Positions 55,149 through 63,947 of a stretch of DNA of 64,000 nucleotides are shown here, piece by piece; position 1 is the stretch's first letter; every line of letters starts with the position of its first letter. A program made the translations under genes and the position numbers. The stretch covers positions 434,001 through 498,000 of the forward strand of contig NZ_JNVM01000006.1 in NCBI RefSeq assembly GCF_000722545.1, read 5' to 3'. The notes beneath the pieces were generated by a model. The model did no database searches. It saw only the letters and a list, made by a program, of their open reading frames with translations, and was not told where the DNA came from. Origin of the DNA: Paenibacillus tyrphae. Lineage in GTDB: Bacteria > Bacillota > Bacilli > Paenibacillales > NBRC-103111.

Positions 55149-55236
55149 CCGAATAATCCGATTCCGCACCTATCTTCCTTTTGTCTTGTCTCCCCGTTTC
55201 GCTGCGTCCGATGGATATGCCGCCGAGATTCCTGAA

Positions 55237-55436
55237 AATAAAGGAACTGATGTTCGTTATTCAGAGGTTTTGGTCGTCATTCCGAGCAATAGAGGAACCT
55301 GGTTCCTCTATTAAGACGGATGGTGCCTGATAGCCCTGATTTATGCCGTCGTGGCGGGACAATAGATCACCGGAGTTCCTCTATATTTCAGAATGGGGCT
55401 GTTGGAAGCACCATAGCGCATCTGGGTTCCTCTATT
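55237..55436. repeat. cluster of four degenerate palindromic repeats
   Basis: Four copies of a palindrome of about 25 nt, with consensus AATAGAGGAAC-N3-GTTCCTCTATT, lie at 55237-55261, 55288-55312, 55361-55387 and 55413-55436. The second is perfect. Spacers are 26, 48 and 25 nt and unrelated to one another. No gene is seen between 54969 and 55504. The first and third copies are more degenerate; the fourth keeps mainly its right half. Confidence 0.8.
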
Positions 55437-55504
55437 GGCCGGGAGAAGGTGTGCCGGTCCGGCTGCCCGGGGGCGCCTTTCTTCCTCGCAGAGAGCCGCG
55501 CCAA

Positions 55505-56620
55505 TTACTTGATGGCCCCGCTGCTCTTGAGCGTCAGCTTGACCTTGACGTTCACGTCCGCTTTTGCGAGCACGTCTCCCCACTGCTCCTGAACCTGCTT
55601 GAATTCCTTATACTGATACGCCCTCGCGATGATGCCGAAGCCGACCGGATCGATCTTCAGGCTCTGGAACTTTTTCACCAGCTCCGAGAATTGCTTGTCC
55701 AGTTGCTTTTCAATCGCGGCTTCCAGTTCTCCTCCTTTTTTGGAAAAGTCAAAAGGGAACAGTCTCTGCGTCAAAGCTCCCGACAACTGGATGCCGACAT
55801 CAAAGCGAAACTTCCCTTGATTGTAGGCCGTTTTGATTTTGACCTTCTCCACACCGGCGTTGAAGCTGACAATATCCGAGGCGAAAACACCACTTTTCCG
55901 CTCGTTCGGGACATGGATACTGAAGGGAACTTCTTCTACCGTACGCCGCTGCAGAATAAGCAACAAGGAGCTTTCCTGTTGATTCAGCGAGCCCTTGTAT
56001 TTGCCCCTTCTATCCAGCAGCGCCGTGCCCGTCACCTCGATTTCCTTGTTCAATTTTAGCTCGGTTATGGAGATGGTCATGCCTTTCTCATATTTCTGAT
56101 CGATCAGCTTTTGAAGCGTCGTGCGGACGGTGAAATTTCGCTGGTTATTTTTATCGAGCAGCCTGGTCAGATGAAAGGAAAGCCGTGGCTTGTCCTTGGG
56201 ATAATGGTGTATCACATCGGATACCGGACCGTTCACGAGCACGACCTTCGCATTGACGGTTTGCTTCCCGTCCCGGAAAAAGGTATCCGTTAAGGGAAAC
56301 CAATCCCCCCGCTCGGTCAACCGCTTGCCGAGAAACAATATTTGCGACTTCCCCCCGACGGTAAGAGCACTCACTACGGCATCGAATCGGTTTCTGGCCA
56401 CGCGGAGCGTCTTGGACCGGAATTCGTAGACTTCATTTTTTTTCTTCGCTTCTTTACTGAACACGGGAGCGGCCATATACACCATCAAGTTATCTTTCTC
56501 GTCCAAATCGATGCCTGTCGTTAAACTGAGCGTTAAATCCTCGATATTCGCCTGATCCCAACATCCGGGCAGCATCGCCACGCATACGGCCAATGCCACT
56601 GTCCGTACCCATCTCTTCAT
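55505..56620 (-). CDS. Ger(x)C family spore germination lipoprotein (second copy)
   Basis: About 371 residues. It has a lipobox MLPGC with Cys19, then the Ger(x)C three-domain fold (NIEDLTLSLTTGIDLDE, KPRLSFHLTRLLDKN, a C-terminal SLKIDPVGFGIIARAYQY). GerC lipoproteins sit on the inner spore membrane and are needed for receptor function. The ATG at 56620 has AAGGGGGGC upstream and overlaps the TGA of the second permease gene as ATGA. It is the last gene of the A-B-C-B-C operon. Confidence 0.92.
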   Translation of the reverse strand: MKRWVRTVALAVCVAMLPGCWDQANIEDLTLSLTTGIDLDEKDNLMVYMAAPVFSKEAKKKNEVYEFRSKTLRVARNRFDAVVSALTVGGKSQILFLGKRLTERGDWFPLTDTFFRDGKQTVNAKVVLVNGPVSDVIHHYPKDKPRLSFHLTRLLDKNNQRNFTVRTTLQKLIDQKYEKGMTISITELKLNKEIEVTGTALLDRRGKYKGSLNQQESSLLLILQRRTVEEVPFSIHVPNERKSGVFASDIVSFNAGVEKVKIKTAYNQGKFRFDVGIQLSGALTQRLFPFDFSKKGGELEAAIEKQLDKQFSELVKKFQSLKIDPVGFGIIARAYQYKEFKQVQEQWGDVLAKADVNVKVKLTLKSSGAIK

Positions 56621-57720
56621 GCCCCCCTTCGCCTCCACCGCAAACGATCGTGAAGCCATACGTACAGCCACAAAACATAAGGAGACAAATAGCCGAAGAA
56701 GATCCCGATCAAGCTGACGATTTCAATCCATTTATCGGTCTTGTTGAACGTCGGCTTAATAAAGAGCACGCTAACGACAAGAAGCAGCATGAACCATTGA
56801 AGCAGTTTACGGTGATCTTCTTTGCCGAACATCCAATTTATCGAGAAAACGGACAGGTAAATTACCGGCAACCATGTCGTTGAAATGGTCATAATAAAGA
56901 AAGAGAGAAAAACGATTTCCAGCCGTTCGATAAACCGGAATTCCATCGTTTTGAGCACATTGACCGGCGGCTCGTTAAAGTGGGTAATCGTATCCGGACT
57001 GTAAAAGACGTTGCAGGTCAAGGTAACATGCAGGTAAACGAGCAGCGTGAGCGTATTGGCAACAATAATTCCCTGGGAGGCGTATTGTTTGGATTTTAGA
57101 AACGGATAAAAGAGAAACGCCGCTTCAAACCCTAAAAAGGCGAACAGCGACGGCTTCACCGCGAGCAGGATCGGCTGCAGGCCTTCTTTAAACAAAGGAA
57201 GCATATACAGCCAATTGCTCTCTCTCAAGGAGAGGAGGTAGAAAAAGGGCATCCACAAGGTGATATAAAAAACAAGCTCCGCATAGCGGCCTAACACGCG
57301 GACGCCTCCCCGGGCAATCAAATACGACGGGATGGCGAGCAGAATCAGCATGACGAAATCAGGCGTTTTCGGTAAAATCCACGACCTGACGAACAGCACC
57401 GCCCTCACCATAATGGTATAGGAAAAGAAAGCGAAATACAGCGCGGTCAAGAGCGCTGCGGCTTGTCCCGCCCACTTCCCTACGTAGCGCTTCAGCAGAT
57501 CAAAAAGCGTCCCGTCCGGGTACCGCTTCATCACTTGGACAATCATTAAACTGGAGCAGGTGGCGATGACAAAACCGATAAGGATGGCGATCCACCCGTC
57601 GGTTCCCGCAAGCTCGGCCAATTCACGGGGGAGCTGAAGCAGACCGACCCCCAATTGAATACCGGCGATCAGAAAAATATATTGCATCAATGTGATATCA
57701 TTAAACGCATACTTTTTCAT
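56617..57720 (-). CDS. GerAB/ArcD/ProY family germination permease (second copy)
   Basis: A 367-residue membrane protein with about ten hydrophobic helices of the APC-type GerB family, which bind the germinant in the receptor complex. Family blocks include LMQYIFLIAGIQLGVGLLQLP (the start of one long run) and FRFIERLEIVFL. It has exactly the same length as the first GerB in the operon and about half identity by eye. GGGTGA precedes the ATG. The neighbour gerC overlaps its end. Confidence 0.93.
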   Translation of the reverse strand: MKKYAFNDITLMQYIFLIAGIQLGVGLLQLPRELAELAGTDGWIAILIGFVIATCSSLMIVQVMKRYPDGTLFDLLKRYVGKWAGQAAALLTALYFAFFSYTIMVRAVLFVRSWILPKTPDFVMLILLAIPSYLIARGGVRVLGRYAELVFYITLWMPFFYLLSLRESNWLYMLPLFKEGLQPILLAVKPSLFAFLGFEAAFLFYPFLKSKQYASQGIIVANTLTLLVYLHVTLTCNVFYSPDTITHFNEPPVNVLKTMEFRFIERLEIVFLSFFIMTISTTWLPVIYLSVFSINWMFGKEDHRKLLQWFMLLLVVSVLFIKPTFNKTDKWIEIVSLIGIFFGYLSPYVLWLYVWLHDRLRWRRRGA

Positions 57721-57764
57721 TCGTCATCACCCGCTTTACGGATTAAACATGCTTCGGGCATCGC

Positions 57765-58874
57765 TTATTTGACCGGCCCCATATCGGTAATTTCCGTTTT
57801 CACGGAAAGCTTCACGTCGGCCTTAGCGAACGCTTCACCCCAATGCTCCTGCACCTTCTTGTATGCCTCGTATTCATGAGCGCGGGCGTATAGTCCGAGA
57901 CCGATCGGATCGATTTGATGCTTTTGAAAGCTGTGGATCACTTGTTCGAATTGCCGCTTCAACTGCTCGTCAATGGCCTTCTGCAGCTTGTCTCCCTCTT
58001 TTCTAACGTCAAACGGGAACAACCGCTCCGACAAAGCAATGGGCAGTTTGATATCGATGTCGAATTGAAACCTGTCTTGAACGTACTTGGTTTTAATTTT
58101 CGTCTTGGCGCTTTTGATCCGAAAGGTGATTATGTTTTTGCGAATCGGCCCTCCATGACCCTTTCCGGGAATTTCAACCGACACATTCATTTCCTTCACG
58201 TTCTTTTGCAAAATAAGCAGCAAGGTGGTCTCTTTCAATTTCAGCAGCTCCGCATACTTTCCTCGATCGTTCAGCACCGCCGTTCCTGTCACCACAACGG
58301 CTTTGTTCTTTTTCACTTCACTGATCGAAGGCGTTATCCCCTTCTCATACATTTGCCGGTGCAGCTCCTGCAGCGTCGTTTTCACGGTTAGCCCCCTCCG
58401 ATTGGCCGTATCGATCAATTTGGTCATATGCAGAGGCAGCCGCGGCTTATCCAACGGGTAGAAGTTGATGATCTCCGAAACCGGACCGTCCACGGCAACG
58501 ACTCTGGCGTTCACGGAATACTTGGCGTCCCGGTACGCGACATCGAGCAATCGGAACCAATCCGGATGCTGCAGCACGCGCTTCCCTATCAGCATCACCT
58601 GTACCTTCCCCCGAATAGTCAGCCCTGTCGTCATTGCATCGAACCCCGACATCGATTGGCGAAGCGTTTCCGCCTTGTGGCCGAACTCTTCGTTCTTCTT
58701 CTTCGCCTCTTTGTTAAATACAGGGCTCGACAAGTAATACACCATATGGTTATCTTGGTCCAGATCCATGCCGAGCATTAAGCCGAGCGTCAAATCCTCG
58801 ACATTGATCTTATCGCTGCTGCAGCCGGTCACGAACAGAAGAACCAGCAGTCCGAGCGTAAGCCATCGTTTCAT
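57765..58874 (-). CDS. Ger(x)C family spore germination lipoprotein (first copy)
   Basis: About 369 residues: lipobox FVTGC (Cys18), NVEDLTLGLMLGMDLDQD, KPRLPLHMTKLIDTANRRG and a C-terminal HQIDPIGLGLYARAHEYEAY. It is clearly paralogous to the second GerC at 55505-56620. ATG 58874 has GGAGGAAG upstream and overlaps the TGA of the first GerB gene. It is followed after 45 nt by the second GerB gene. Confidence 0.93.
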   Translation of the reverse strand: MKRWLTLGLLVLLFVTGCSSDKINVEDLTLGLMLGMDLDQDNHMVYYLSSPVFNKEAKKKNEEFGHKAETLRQSMSGFDAMTTGLTIRGKVQVMLIGKRVLQHPDWFRLLDVAYRDAKYSVNARVVAVDGPVSEIINFYPLDKPRLPLHMTKLIDTANRRGLTVKTTLQELHRQMYEKGITPSISEVKKNKAVVVTGTAVLNDRGKYAELLKLKETTLLLILQKNVKEMNVSVEIPGKGHGGPIRKNIITFRIKSAKTKIKTKYVQDRFQFDIDIKLPIALSERLFPFDVRKEGDKLQKAIDEQLKRQFEQVIHSFQKHQIDPIGLGLYARAHEYEAYKKVQEHWGEAFAKADVKLSVKTEITDMGPVK

Positions 58875-59974
58875 GCAAGCTTCCTCCGGGTAAACCGAGT
58901 TTTCATCCACAGCACAAACCATAAGGCGAAAGGAAAGCCGACGATAAGATACAGCGCAATGTTGCCAAAAATCTTCTGGGACTTATCGCTCTGGGGAAAT
59001 GTCGGAACATAGAAAACGACATAAGCGATAACAACCGCCGCCACAACCAGAAAATGCCTACGGATAGCCTTCGTGCCGAACAGCCAGTTCGAGCAAAAAA
59101 TAGTCAAATACATCATCGGCATCGTTGTGGTCGACAGAATGAATAAATAAAAAGCCAGGAAGACAATTTCCATCCGCTCGACAAACCGGAGCTCCGTCAC
59201 CTTCAGCACACTAAGCGTCGGTTCGTTGTATCGCGTAATTTCGTCCGGACTGAAAAACACGAAGCAGATGAGCGTAACCCCCAGATACACGATCATGGTG
59301 AGGATATTCGCGACGATCATTCCTTTGGAAGCGGACTGTTTCTTTTGCAAGAATGGATAGAGGAAAAAGGCCGTTTCAAATCCCAGGAAAGACACGATGG
59401 TCGACAGGGAGGTCTCCATGATCGTTTTCCAGTCTGTCTTCAGCACGGGAAGGAGATGCAGCCAATGATGGCTAACCGACAAAGGAAGCAGGTAGAAGAA
59501 CGGAAGCCACAATGCCATATAAAAGACCAGTTCCGCGTACCTCCCCAAAATGCGCACGCCTCCCGGAACAATGAGGTAGCTCGGGATCAGAAACAACACC
59601 ATGATCATTGCATCCGGGGTCTGCGGCAAAATCCACAGCTTCAAAAAAAGCACGGCCCGGACAACGACAATAAAGAAAAAGTAAAAGAAGTATGCGCAAA
59701 AAACGAGCGCCCCGAGCTTCCCTGCCCAACGGCCGAAATAATGGGACAGGAGCTCCAGAATCGTTCCCTCCGGGTAATATTTCATGACCCGGATGATCAC
59801 TAGACTGACAGCAAGAGCAACCAGCCAGCCGATGAACAGCGATATCCAGCCGTCGGTTCCGGCCTTCTCCGCCAGTAGACGGGGGAGCTGGAATACGCCG
59901 ATGCCGACCTGCATCCCGTGTATCGCCAAAATATATTGCATCAGCGTGATCTCGTTAAACGCATACTTCTTCAT
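58871..59974 (-). CDS. GerAB/ArcD/ProY family germination permease (first copy)
   Basis: A 367-residue ten-helix GerB-family protein (NEITLMQYIL, LRFVERMEIVFLAF, GGVRILGRYAELVFYM) that shares the block order of the second copy. It should bind germinant and set receptor specificity. AAAGGTGA precedes the ATG, which directly follows the GerA stop codon. Confidence 0.93.
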   Translation of the reverse strand: MKKYAFNEITLMQYILAIHGMQVGIGVFQLPRLLAEKAGTDGWISLFIGWLVALAVSLVIIRVMKYYPEGTILELLSHYFGRWAGKLGALVFCAYFFYFFFIVVVRAVLFLKLWILPQTPDAMIMVLFLIPSYLIVPGGVRILGRYAELVFYMALWLPFFYLLPLSVSHHWLHLLPVLKTDWKTIMETSLSTIVSFLGFETAFFLYPFLQKKQSASKGMIVANILTMIVYLGVTLICFVFFSPDEITRYNEPTLSVLKVTELRFVERMEIVFLAFYLFILSTTTMPMMYLTIFCSNWLFGTKAIRRHFLVVAAVVIAYVVFYVPTFPQSDKSQKIFGNIALYLIVGFPFALWFVLWMKTRFTRRKLA

Positions 59975-61513
59975 TCAACCGTCACCTTTCGGATGGTTGT
60001 CACCCATTCTTCGCGATTGAACGGCCCGTGAGCTCTTGGGACGCGTCTTCATGCTCCATAAGGGCAATCGAAGGAACGTGTCTTTCATATCCGCGAATCG
60101 CATTGGGGCAATCGGGTTCCCGTAAGGCGTGCCCAGCGATTCCAGCGAAATCAAGTGCCCGATCAAGGTCATCATGCCGATCACGATGCCCACAATCCCG
60201 AACATCGAGGCGATGATCATCATCGGAAACCGAAGCAGCCTGATGCCGGAGGCCATGTCGTAATTGGGGATAATAAACGAAGCGATCGCGGTGGAAGCGA
60301 CCACGATAACCATAATGTTGCTGACGATTCCCGCCGAGACGGCCGCTTGACCGATAACGATGCCTCCGACTATTCCGACCGTTTGCCCGATCGGCGCCGG
60401 GAGCCGAATCCCCGATTCCCGCATCATTTCCAGCGTAATTTCCATGAGCAGCGCTTCGACAAGCGGAGGAAACGGAACGCGCGCCCGGGATTCTCCGATC
60501 GACAATAGCAGCTGCAGCGGAATGACCTCATAATTAAAGGAAATGACGGCGATATAGAGAGCCGGTAAAAAGACGGCTAAGGCAAATCCCCCAAACCTCA
60601 TCAAACGTATAAACGACGCGACCATCCAACGTGTACTGTAATCGTCCACACTTTGAAAAAACGAGGTAAACGTTGCGGGGCCGATCAGTACGCTGGGCGA
60701 ACGGTCGACGATGATGACGATTCTCCCTTGCAGCAATTGAGCGGCTGCCGAATCCGGGCGTTCGGTGGCGATAAACTGCGGGAAAGGCGAGTACGGGTTG
60801 TCTTCGATCAACTCGGCCAATTCCCCCGTGTTAATAATGGCATCGATGTCCACCTGGCGAATGCGGTCATCGATTTCCTTCAACACTTCGGGATGAACGA
60901 TATCCGCCATATATAAGATGGAGACTAGGGCGTTCCCCCTTCGGCCAATCGTTAGTTCTTTAATTTTCAGCTCACGATTCGGAATGTAGCGGCGGATCAG
61001 TGCAATGTTCTGGCTGCCGGTTTCGACAAAGCCTTGATGCGCGCCCTTAAGCGATGCTTCGAGCTGCGGGTCTTCGATCGCCCGCTGCGGCCATCCCTGG
61101 GTATTGAAAATGACAGCTTCACTGCGGCCATCCTCGAATAAAATGCTGACGCCCTGCAGCATGGCCATTTCGAGATCGGACCATAGACTTAAGGTCCGGA
61201 CATTCCCGACATTCACCCGGGGCAAATTGCCCGACGCGTCCGCATCCGATTCAAATTGAAGCGGGCGCAGTACGTTGTTGTTAAGGGCGTTTTTGTCCGT
61301 GAGCCCGTCCAAATAAGCGATTGCTGCCTGGTTGCCCGTTTGTTTGATCACGAAATGGCGTACGACCAAATCGGGCGTCTGGCTGAACAGCTCATGCAAA
61401 TCGACTATATTTTGCGATAATACGGAGCTGATCGGGGTATTCAGCTTGTGGTTTGCCTGCGCCTGCGCCGCAAAGCTCTTCTTTCCTCGAATCCAATTAT
61501 GCAAAAAAGCCAT
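59975..61513 (-). CDS. GerA family spore germination protein (receptor A subunit)
   Basis: About 512 residues. A hydrophilic N-terminal region (residues 25-300) with the two-domain GerKA-type fold is followed by a hydrophobic region of several helices (FGGFALAVFLPALYIAVISF, PAPIGQTVGIVGGIVIGQAAV-like) and a short charged tail. GerA subunits assemble into the pentameric ion channel of germinant receptors in the inner spore membrane. The operon has only one A gene for two B and two C genes. ATG 61513 has AGGA about eight bases upstream; ATG 61522 is the alternative. A sigma-G-like promoter lies upstream. Confidence 0.94.
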   Translation of the reverse strand: MAFLHNWIRGKKSFAAQAQANHKLNTPISSVLSQNIVDLHELFSQTPDLVVRHFVIKQTGNQAAIAYLDGLTDKNALNNNVLRPLQFESDADASGNLPRVNVGNVRTLSLWSDLEMAMLQGVSILFEDGRSEAVIFNTQGWPQRAIEDPQLEASLKGAHQGFVETGSQNIALIRRYIPNRELKIKELTIGRRGNALVSILYMADIVHPEVLKEIDDRIRQVDIDAIINTGELAELIEDNPYSPFPQFIATERPDSAAAQLLQGRIVIIVDRSPSVLIGPATFTSFFQSVDDYSTRWMVASFIRLMRFGGFALAVFLPALYIAVISFNYEVIPLQLLLSIGESRARVPFPPLVEALLMEITLEMMRESGIRLPAPIGQTVGIVGGIVIGQAAVSAGIVSNIMVIVVASTAIASFIIPNYDMASGIRLLRFPMMIIASMFGIVGIVIGMMTLIGHLISLESLGTPYGNPIAPMRFADMKDTFLRLPLWSMKTRPKSSRAVQSRRMGDNHPKGDG

Positions 61514-61552
61514 GGCAATCATCCTGTGTGTTAGAGAGAATAAGTTACACGT

Positions 61553-61582
61553 TAGGATGCGATTTCCATGGCAAAGTTATAC
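61553..61582 (-). promoter_or_regulatory. sigma-G-type promoter of germination operon
   Basis: On the minus strand, GTATA and CATCCTA are separated by 18 nt, which fits the forespore sigma-G pattern (GYATR, 18 nt, CATNNTA). The -35 overlaps the last codon and stop of the upstream AbrB-like gene. Initiation would be about 35 nt before the GerA start codon. Confidence 0.65.
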
Positions 61583-62080
61583 GTCATCATCCAGGACTCC
61601 TTTTATATGGTGCTTAGCCCGATCCATCTGTAGACCCCTAATCAACTTACTGACCCATGCTGGAGAACATCCCAAGATTTTGGCTAACTCTCTTTGTGAG
61701 GCTCTAGGGTTTTCCTTCATCACTTGATGTAGCCGATCCAATGCTTTTTTCCTTCTTGGAGCATTGTCTTTCTTGTTGCTCTCACTTGCTCGTTCACGTT
61801 CTACCCGCGCCAAGAAAACTTGAAGCGCCGGAAGGCTTTGAATACAGGACACACAAATATAAAATTTTTTAAAGTAAATGGTTTGTTTCCCACTCAAGCA
61901 AAACAAACATTCTTTGCTATGGTATCTATAAACCAAAATCGCCTCTCTCTTGTCATCACAGAAGTACTCTGTCTTAACGTTGGGATCAAGATTCAACATA
62001 CGCCTAAGCTCTGTAGGAATTACGATTCTTCCTACATTGTCGACCACTCTAACAATTCCAGTTCTTCTATCCTCTTGCAT
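61577..62080 (-). CDS. AbrB/SpoVT-type DNA-binding protein with zinc-ribbon-like cysteines and C-terminal HTH
   Basis: A 167-residue protein. Residues 8-55 are an AbrB swapped-hairpin domain (GIVRVVDNVGRIVIPTELRRM is one run). Two CxxC pairs follow (CLFC and CVSC, about residues 58-80) that could bind zinc. A basic linker leads to a C-terminal helix-turn-helix (SQRELAKILGCSPAWVSKLI). AbrB relatives are transition-state or sporulation regulators. The added HTH is unusual. GAGGTG precedes ATG 62080. It follows the Spo0E-like gene by 26 nt, probably in one transcript. Confidence 0.82.
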   Translation of the reverse strand: MQEDRRTGIVRVVDNVGRIVIPTELRRMLNLDPNVKTEYFCDDKREAILVYRYHSKECLFCLSGKQTIYFKKFYICVSCIQSLPALQVFLARVERERASESNKKDNAPRRKKALDRLHQVMKENPRASQRELAKILGCSPAWVSKLIRGLQMDRAKHHIKGVLDDDV

Positions 62081-62106
62081 AAGCACACCTCAAACAATAA
62101 CGATTT

Positions 62107-62319
62107 CTAGCTCACACATCGCATTTTTCGAATTTGAGCAATTAAAACGTATGTATCTAATTGTTGACTCAACTGGACCACATATTCACTCGTTAAGCTT
62201 TCGCCTTGCTGTACCGCCTCTTTCATTTGGTTTAGGATGCTTTCCATACCGTTCTGCAATGCCTCGTCGCTGATATCATCTCGGGCATAATCCTCCTTTC
62301 TGGATACTAACACGACCAT
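62107..62319 (-). CDS. Spo0E-like aspartyl-phosphate phosphatase
   Basis: A 70-residue helical-hairpin protein with the Spo0E signature SQQLD (here QLSQQLDTYVL), preceded by LNQMKEAVQQG. Spo0E family phosphatases remove phosphate from Spo0A~P and so delay sporulation. The first 20 residues are a charged extension. AAGGGG lies upstream of the ATG, with somewhat long spacing. It sits between the signalling-peptide gene and the AbrB-like gene. Confidence 0.82.
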   Translation of the reverse strand: MVVLVSRKEDYARDDISDEALQNGMESILNQMKEAVQQGESLTSEYVVQLSQQLDTYVLIAQIRKMRCVS

Positions 62320-62406
62320 GGTAAAATTCCCCTTTCTAATCAGAATGTAACAAAAATAGCATATCAGCTATTCCTTCTATTCGTGATTTGACTGCATTTG
62401 AGGAAT

Positions 62407-62436
62407 AAAAAAAACAGGTACCAATTAGCACCTGTT
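62407..62436 (-). terminator. rho-independent terminator after peptide gene
   Basis: AACAGGT pairs with ACCTGTT around a ten-base loop, and the minus strand continues with eight T. It separates the receptor/peptide pair from the Spo0E-like gene. Confidence 0.85.
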
Positions 62437-62471
62437 TGCATAACATTTTATTTTCAGTATCGTTTATCGTT

Positions 62472-62600
62472 TTACAACCCGGGTTCAACCTCACTATATT
62501 GAATAATGCGACCCGGTTCTTTAGTTAAATCTGGTGGGAAATTGAACAATGTTACAACAAAAACTAAAGACAATATTGCCAGTAGCACTTTCTTTTTCAT
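62472..62600 (-). CDS. putative secreted signalling pre-peptide (42 aa; Phr/AloP/NprX-like)
   Basis: A 42-codon gene. The product begins MKKKVLLAILSLVFVV, a basic n-region plus a hydrophobic core (residues 5-19), then a short polar tail of about 22 residues ending SEVEPGL. GGAGG lies eight bases before the ATG. It starts 35 nt after the stop of an HTH/TPR regulator and is followed by a terminator. This is the architecture of exported pro-peptides that are trimmed to short C-terminal pheromones in RRNPP systems. The mature peptide is unknown; the C-terminal five to ten residues are the likely region. The gene is AT-rich like the regulator. Confidence 0.75.
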   Translation of the reverse strand: MKKKVLLAILSLVFVVTLFNFPPDLTKEPGRIIQYSEVEPGL

Positions 62601-62635
62601 GGCATTCGCCTCCGAATAAGATTAATTCAAAGACC

Positions 62636-63907
62636 CTATTTGCGATTATATACCTCCTTCATGAGAAGGAGATGTTTTAATTCTATTGCATTTCCACTTC
62701 TTATGCAATAATTAACAATTTTGTTCATACATTCTTCCCTTTCCTTAAATGCGTTGACTTTCCCATATGAATCCATACTTTTCATGATACCTTGAATTCC
62801 CTCGTTAATGAATCCACGGATAAATTGATACTCCCCTTTATGCAAGTAGTATTTCCCAACTGCTTTGCATATTTGAGGACCATTGATATCTACTGGTAAG
62901 AAGTCTTCTTCTCTTTGTATTAGTTTCTCACATGCATTCAAATCGCCCATCTCAAGGTAAATTTCAAAAAGTTCGTCCGCTATATGAATCTTGTAGTTTC
63001 TACTCAGTTCATCCAAGTATTTTTGAAGTAACGGTAAGGCGACATCATATTCTTTTTTTCTCGCTTTTGTTATGGCCCGTGTAATTTTCGCTGATTCTGG
63101 GACAAATACATAATTAAATTTTTCGAAGATATCTAAATTTCTTTCCACTTCTTCATAGTTTTTCAATATTAAATATGAGTTGATCATGGCAAGGTACGCT
63201 CTTGCTTTTAATTCGGTATCATTCTTCTCCATAACAATTCCGGTCTGACACAATTGAATACAGTCCTCATATTTTTTTGCTGCAAAAGCTAGTAATCCCA
63301 TTCTTAAATAAAATGTGATTTGTTCCTCAAACGATAAAAAATTGATGTAATGTAAAATCTCCTGTCCTTCCTGAAAAGATTTTTCCAATCGCTTTAAATT
63401 GAGTCGTTCTATTAAGTGCTTTTGTAGCAATCCTTTGGCTAAATATTTCATAACTCCATGCTCTCTGGAATATTTAATAATTCCTTTGTAAAGTATCACT
63501 TTTAAAGTATTATCATTTACAATTTCAATAAAATGATATAACTCATCTAAATTATTCTCCGTCTCACCCTGAGGACATTGTAATATCTTCAAAGCTACCA
63601 TTGATACTAAAGAAAAGTGCTCCTCCTCCTTTTTATTAACAATTTCACTAAGTATCTCAAACAAAACATCAATTCGTTCCTCATCTTGAATGTAGGACTC
63701 CATAATTTTTTTAGAGTGAGTAGGATATATTGCCGCGATTGCCTTCACAGTTTTAAATTCTGGATGTTTCGTTTCCCCATGTTCAATTCGATACAATACA
63801 CTTCTGCTAACACCTGTTCGTCCTTCAAGTTCCGAATATGTTAAGTTGTTCTCTTTTCTAAGTTGGAAGATGATATCTGAGATGGTTTTATATTTAATGT
63901 CCACCAT
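62636..63907 (-). CDS. XRE-HTH/TPR transcriptional regulator (RRNPP/AimR-like quorum-sensing receptor)
   Basis: About 423 residues. Residues 8-60 are an XRE-type helix-turn-helix (ISDIIFQLRKENNLTYSELE...GVSRSVLYRIEHGE). The rest is a helical-repeat array of TPR type (for example GLLAFAAKKYEDCIQLC, YLILKNYEEVERNLDIFEK, YLEMGDLNACEKLIQREED). RRNPP receptors bind a re-imported peptide in the TPR groove. ATG 63907 has GGGAAGG upstream; a TTG at 63931 is a weaker option. A promoter lies 40-70 nt upstream, and a peptide gene follows at once. The target genes are unknown. Confidence 0.85.
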   Translation of the reverse strand: MVDIKYKTISDIIFQLRKENNLTYSELEGRTGVSRSVLYRIEHGETKHPEFKTVKAIAAIYPTHSKKIMESYIQDEERIDVLFEILSEIVNKKEEEHFSLVSMVALKILQCPQGETENNLDELYHFIEIVNDNTLKVILYKGIIKYSREHGVMKYLAKGLLQKHLIERLNLKRLEKSFQEGQEILHYINFLSFEEQITFYLRMGLLAFAAKKYEDCIQLCQTGIVMEKNDTELKARAYLAMINSYLILKNYEEVERNLDIFEKFNYVFVPESAKITRAITKARKKEYDVALPLLQKYLDELSRNYKIHIADELFEIYLEMGDLNACEKLIQREEDFLPVDINGPQICKAVGKYYLHKGEYQFIRGFINEGIQGIMKSMDSYGKVNAFKEREECMNKIVNYCIRSGNAIELKHLLLMKEVYNRK

Positions 63908-63947
63908 AATACATACCTTCCCTTTAACCAAAATTTTACACTGGTTA

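Noticed and set aside
55237..55436. Possible CRISPR array
   Set aside because: Repeats are palindromic, degenerate and only four, spacers vary from 25 to 48 nt, and there are no cas genes.
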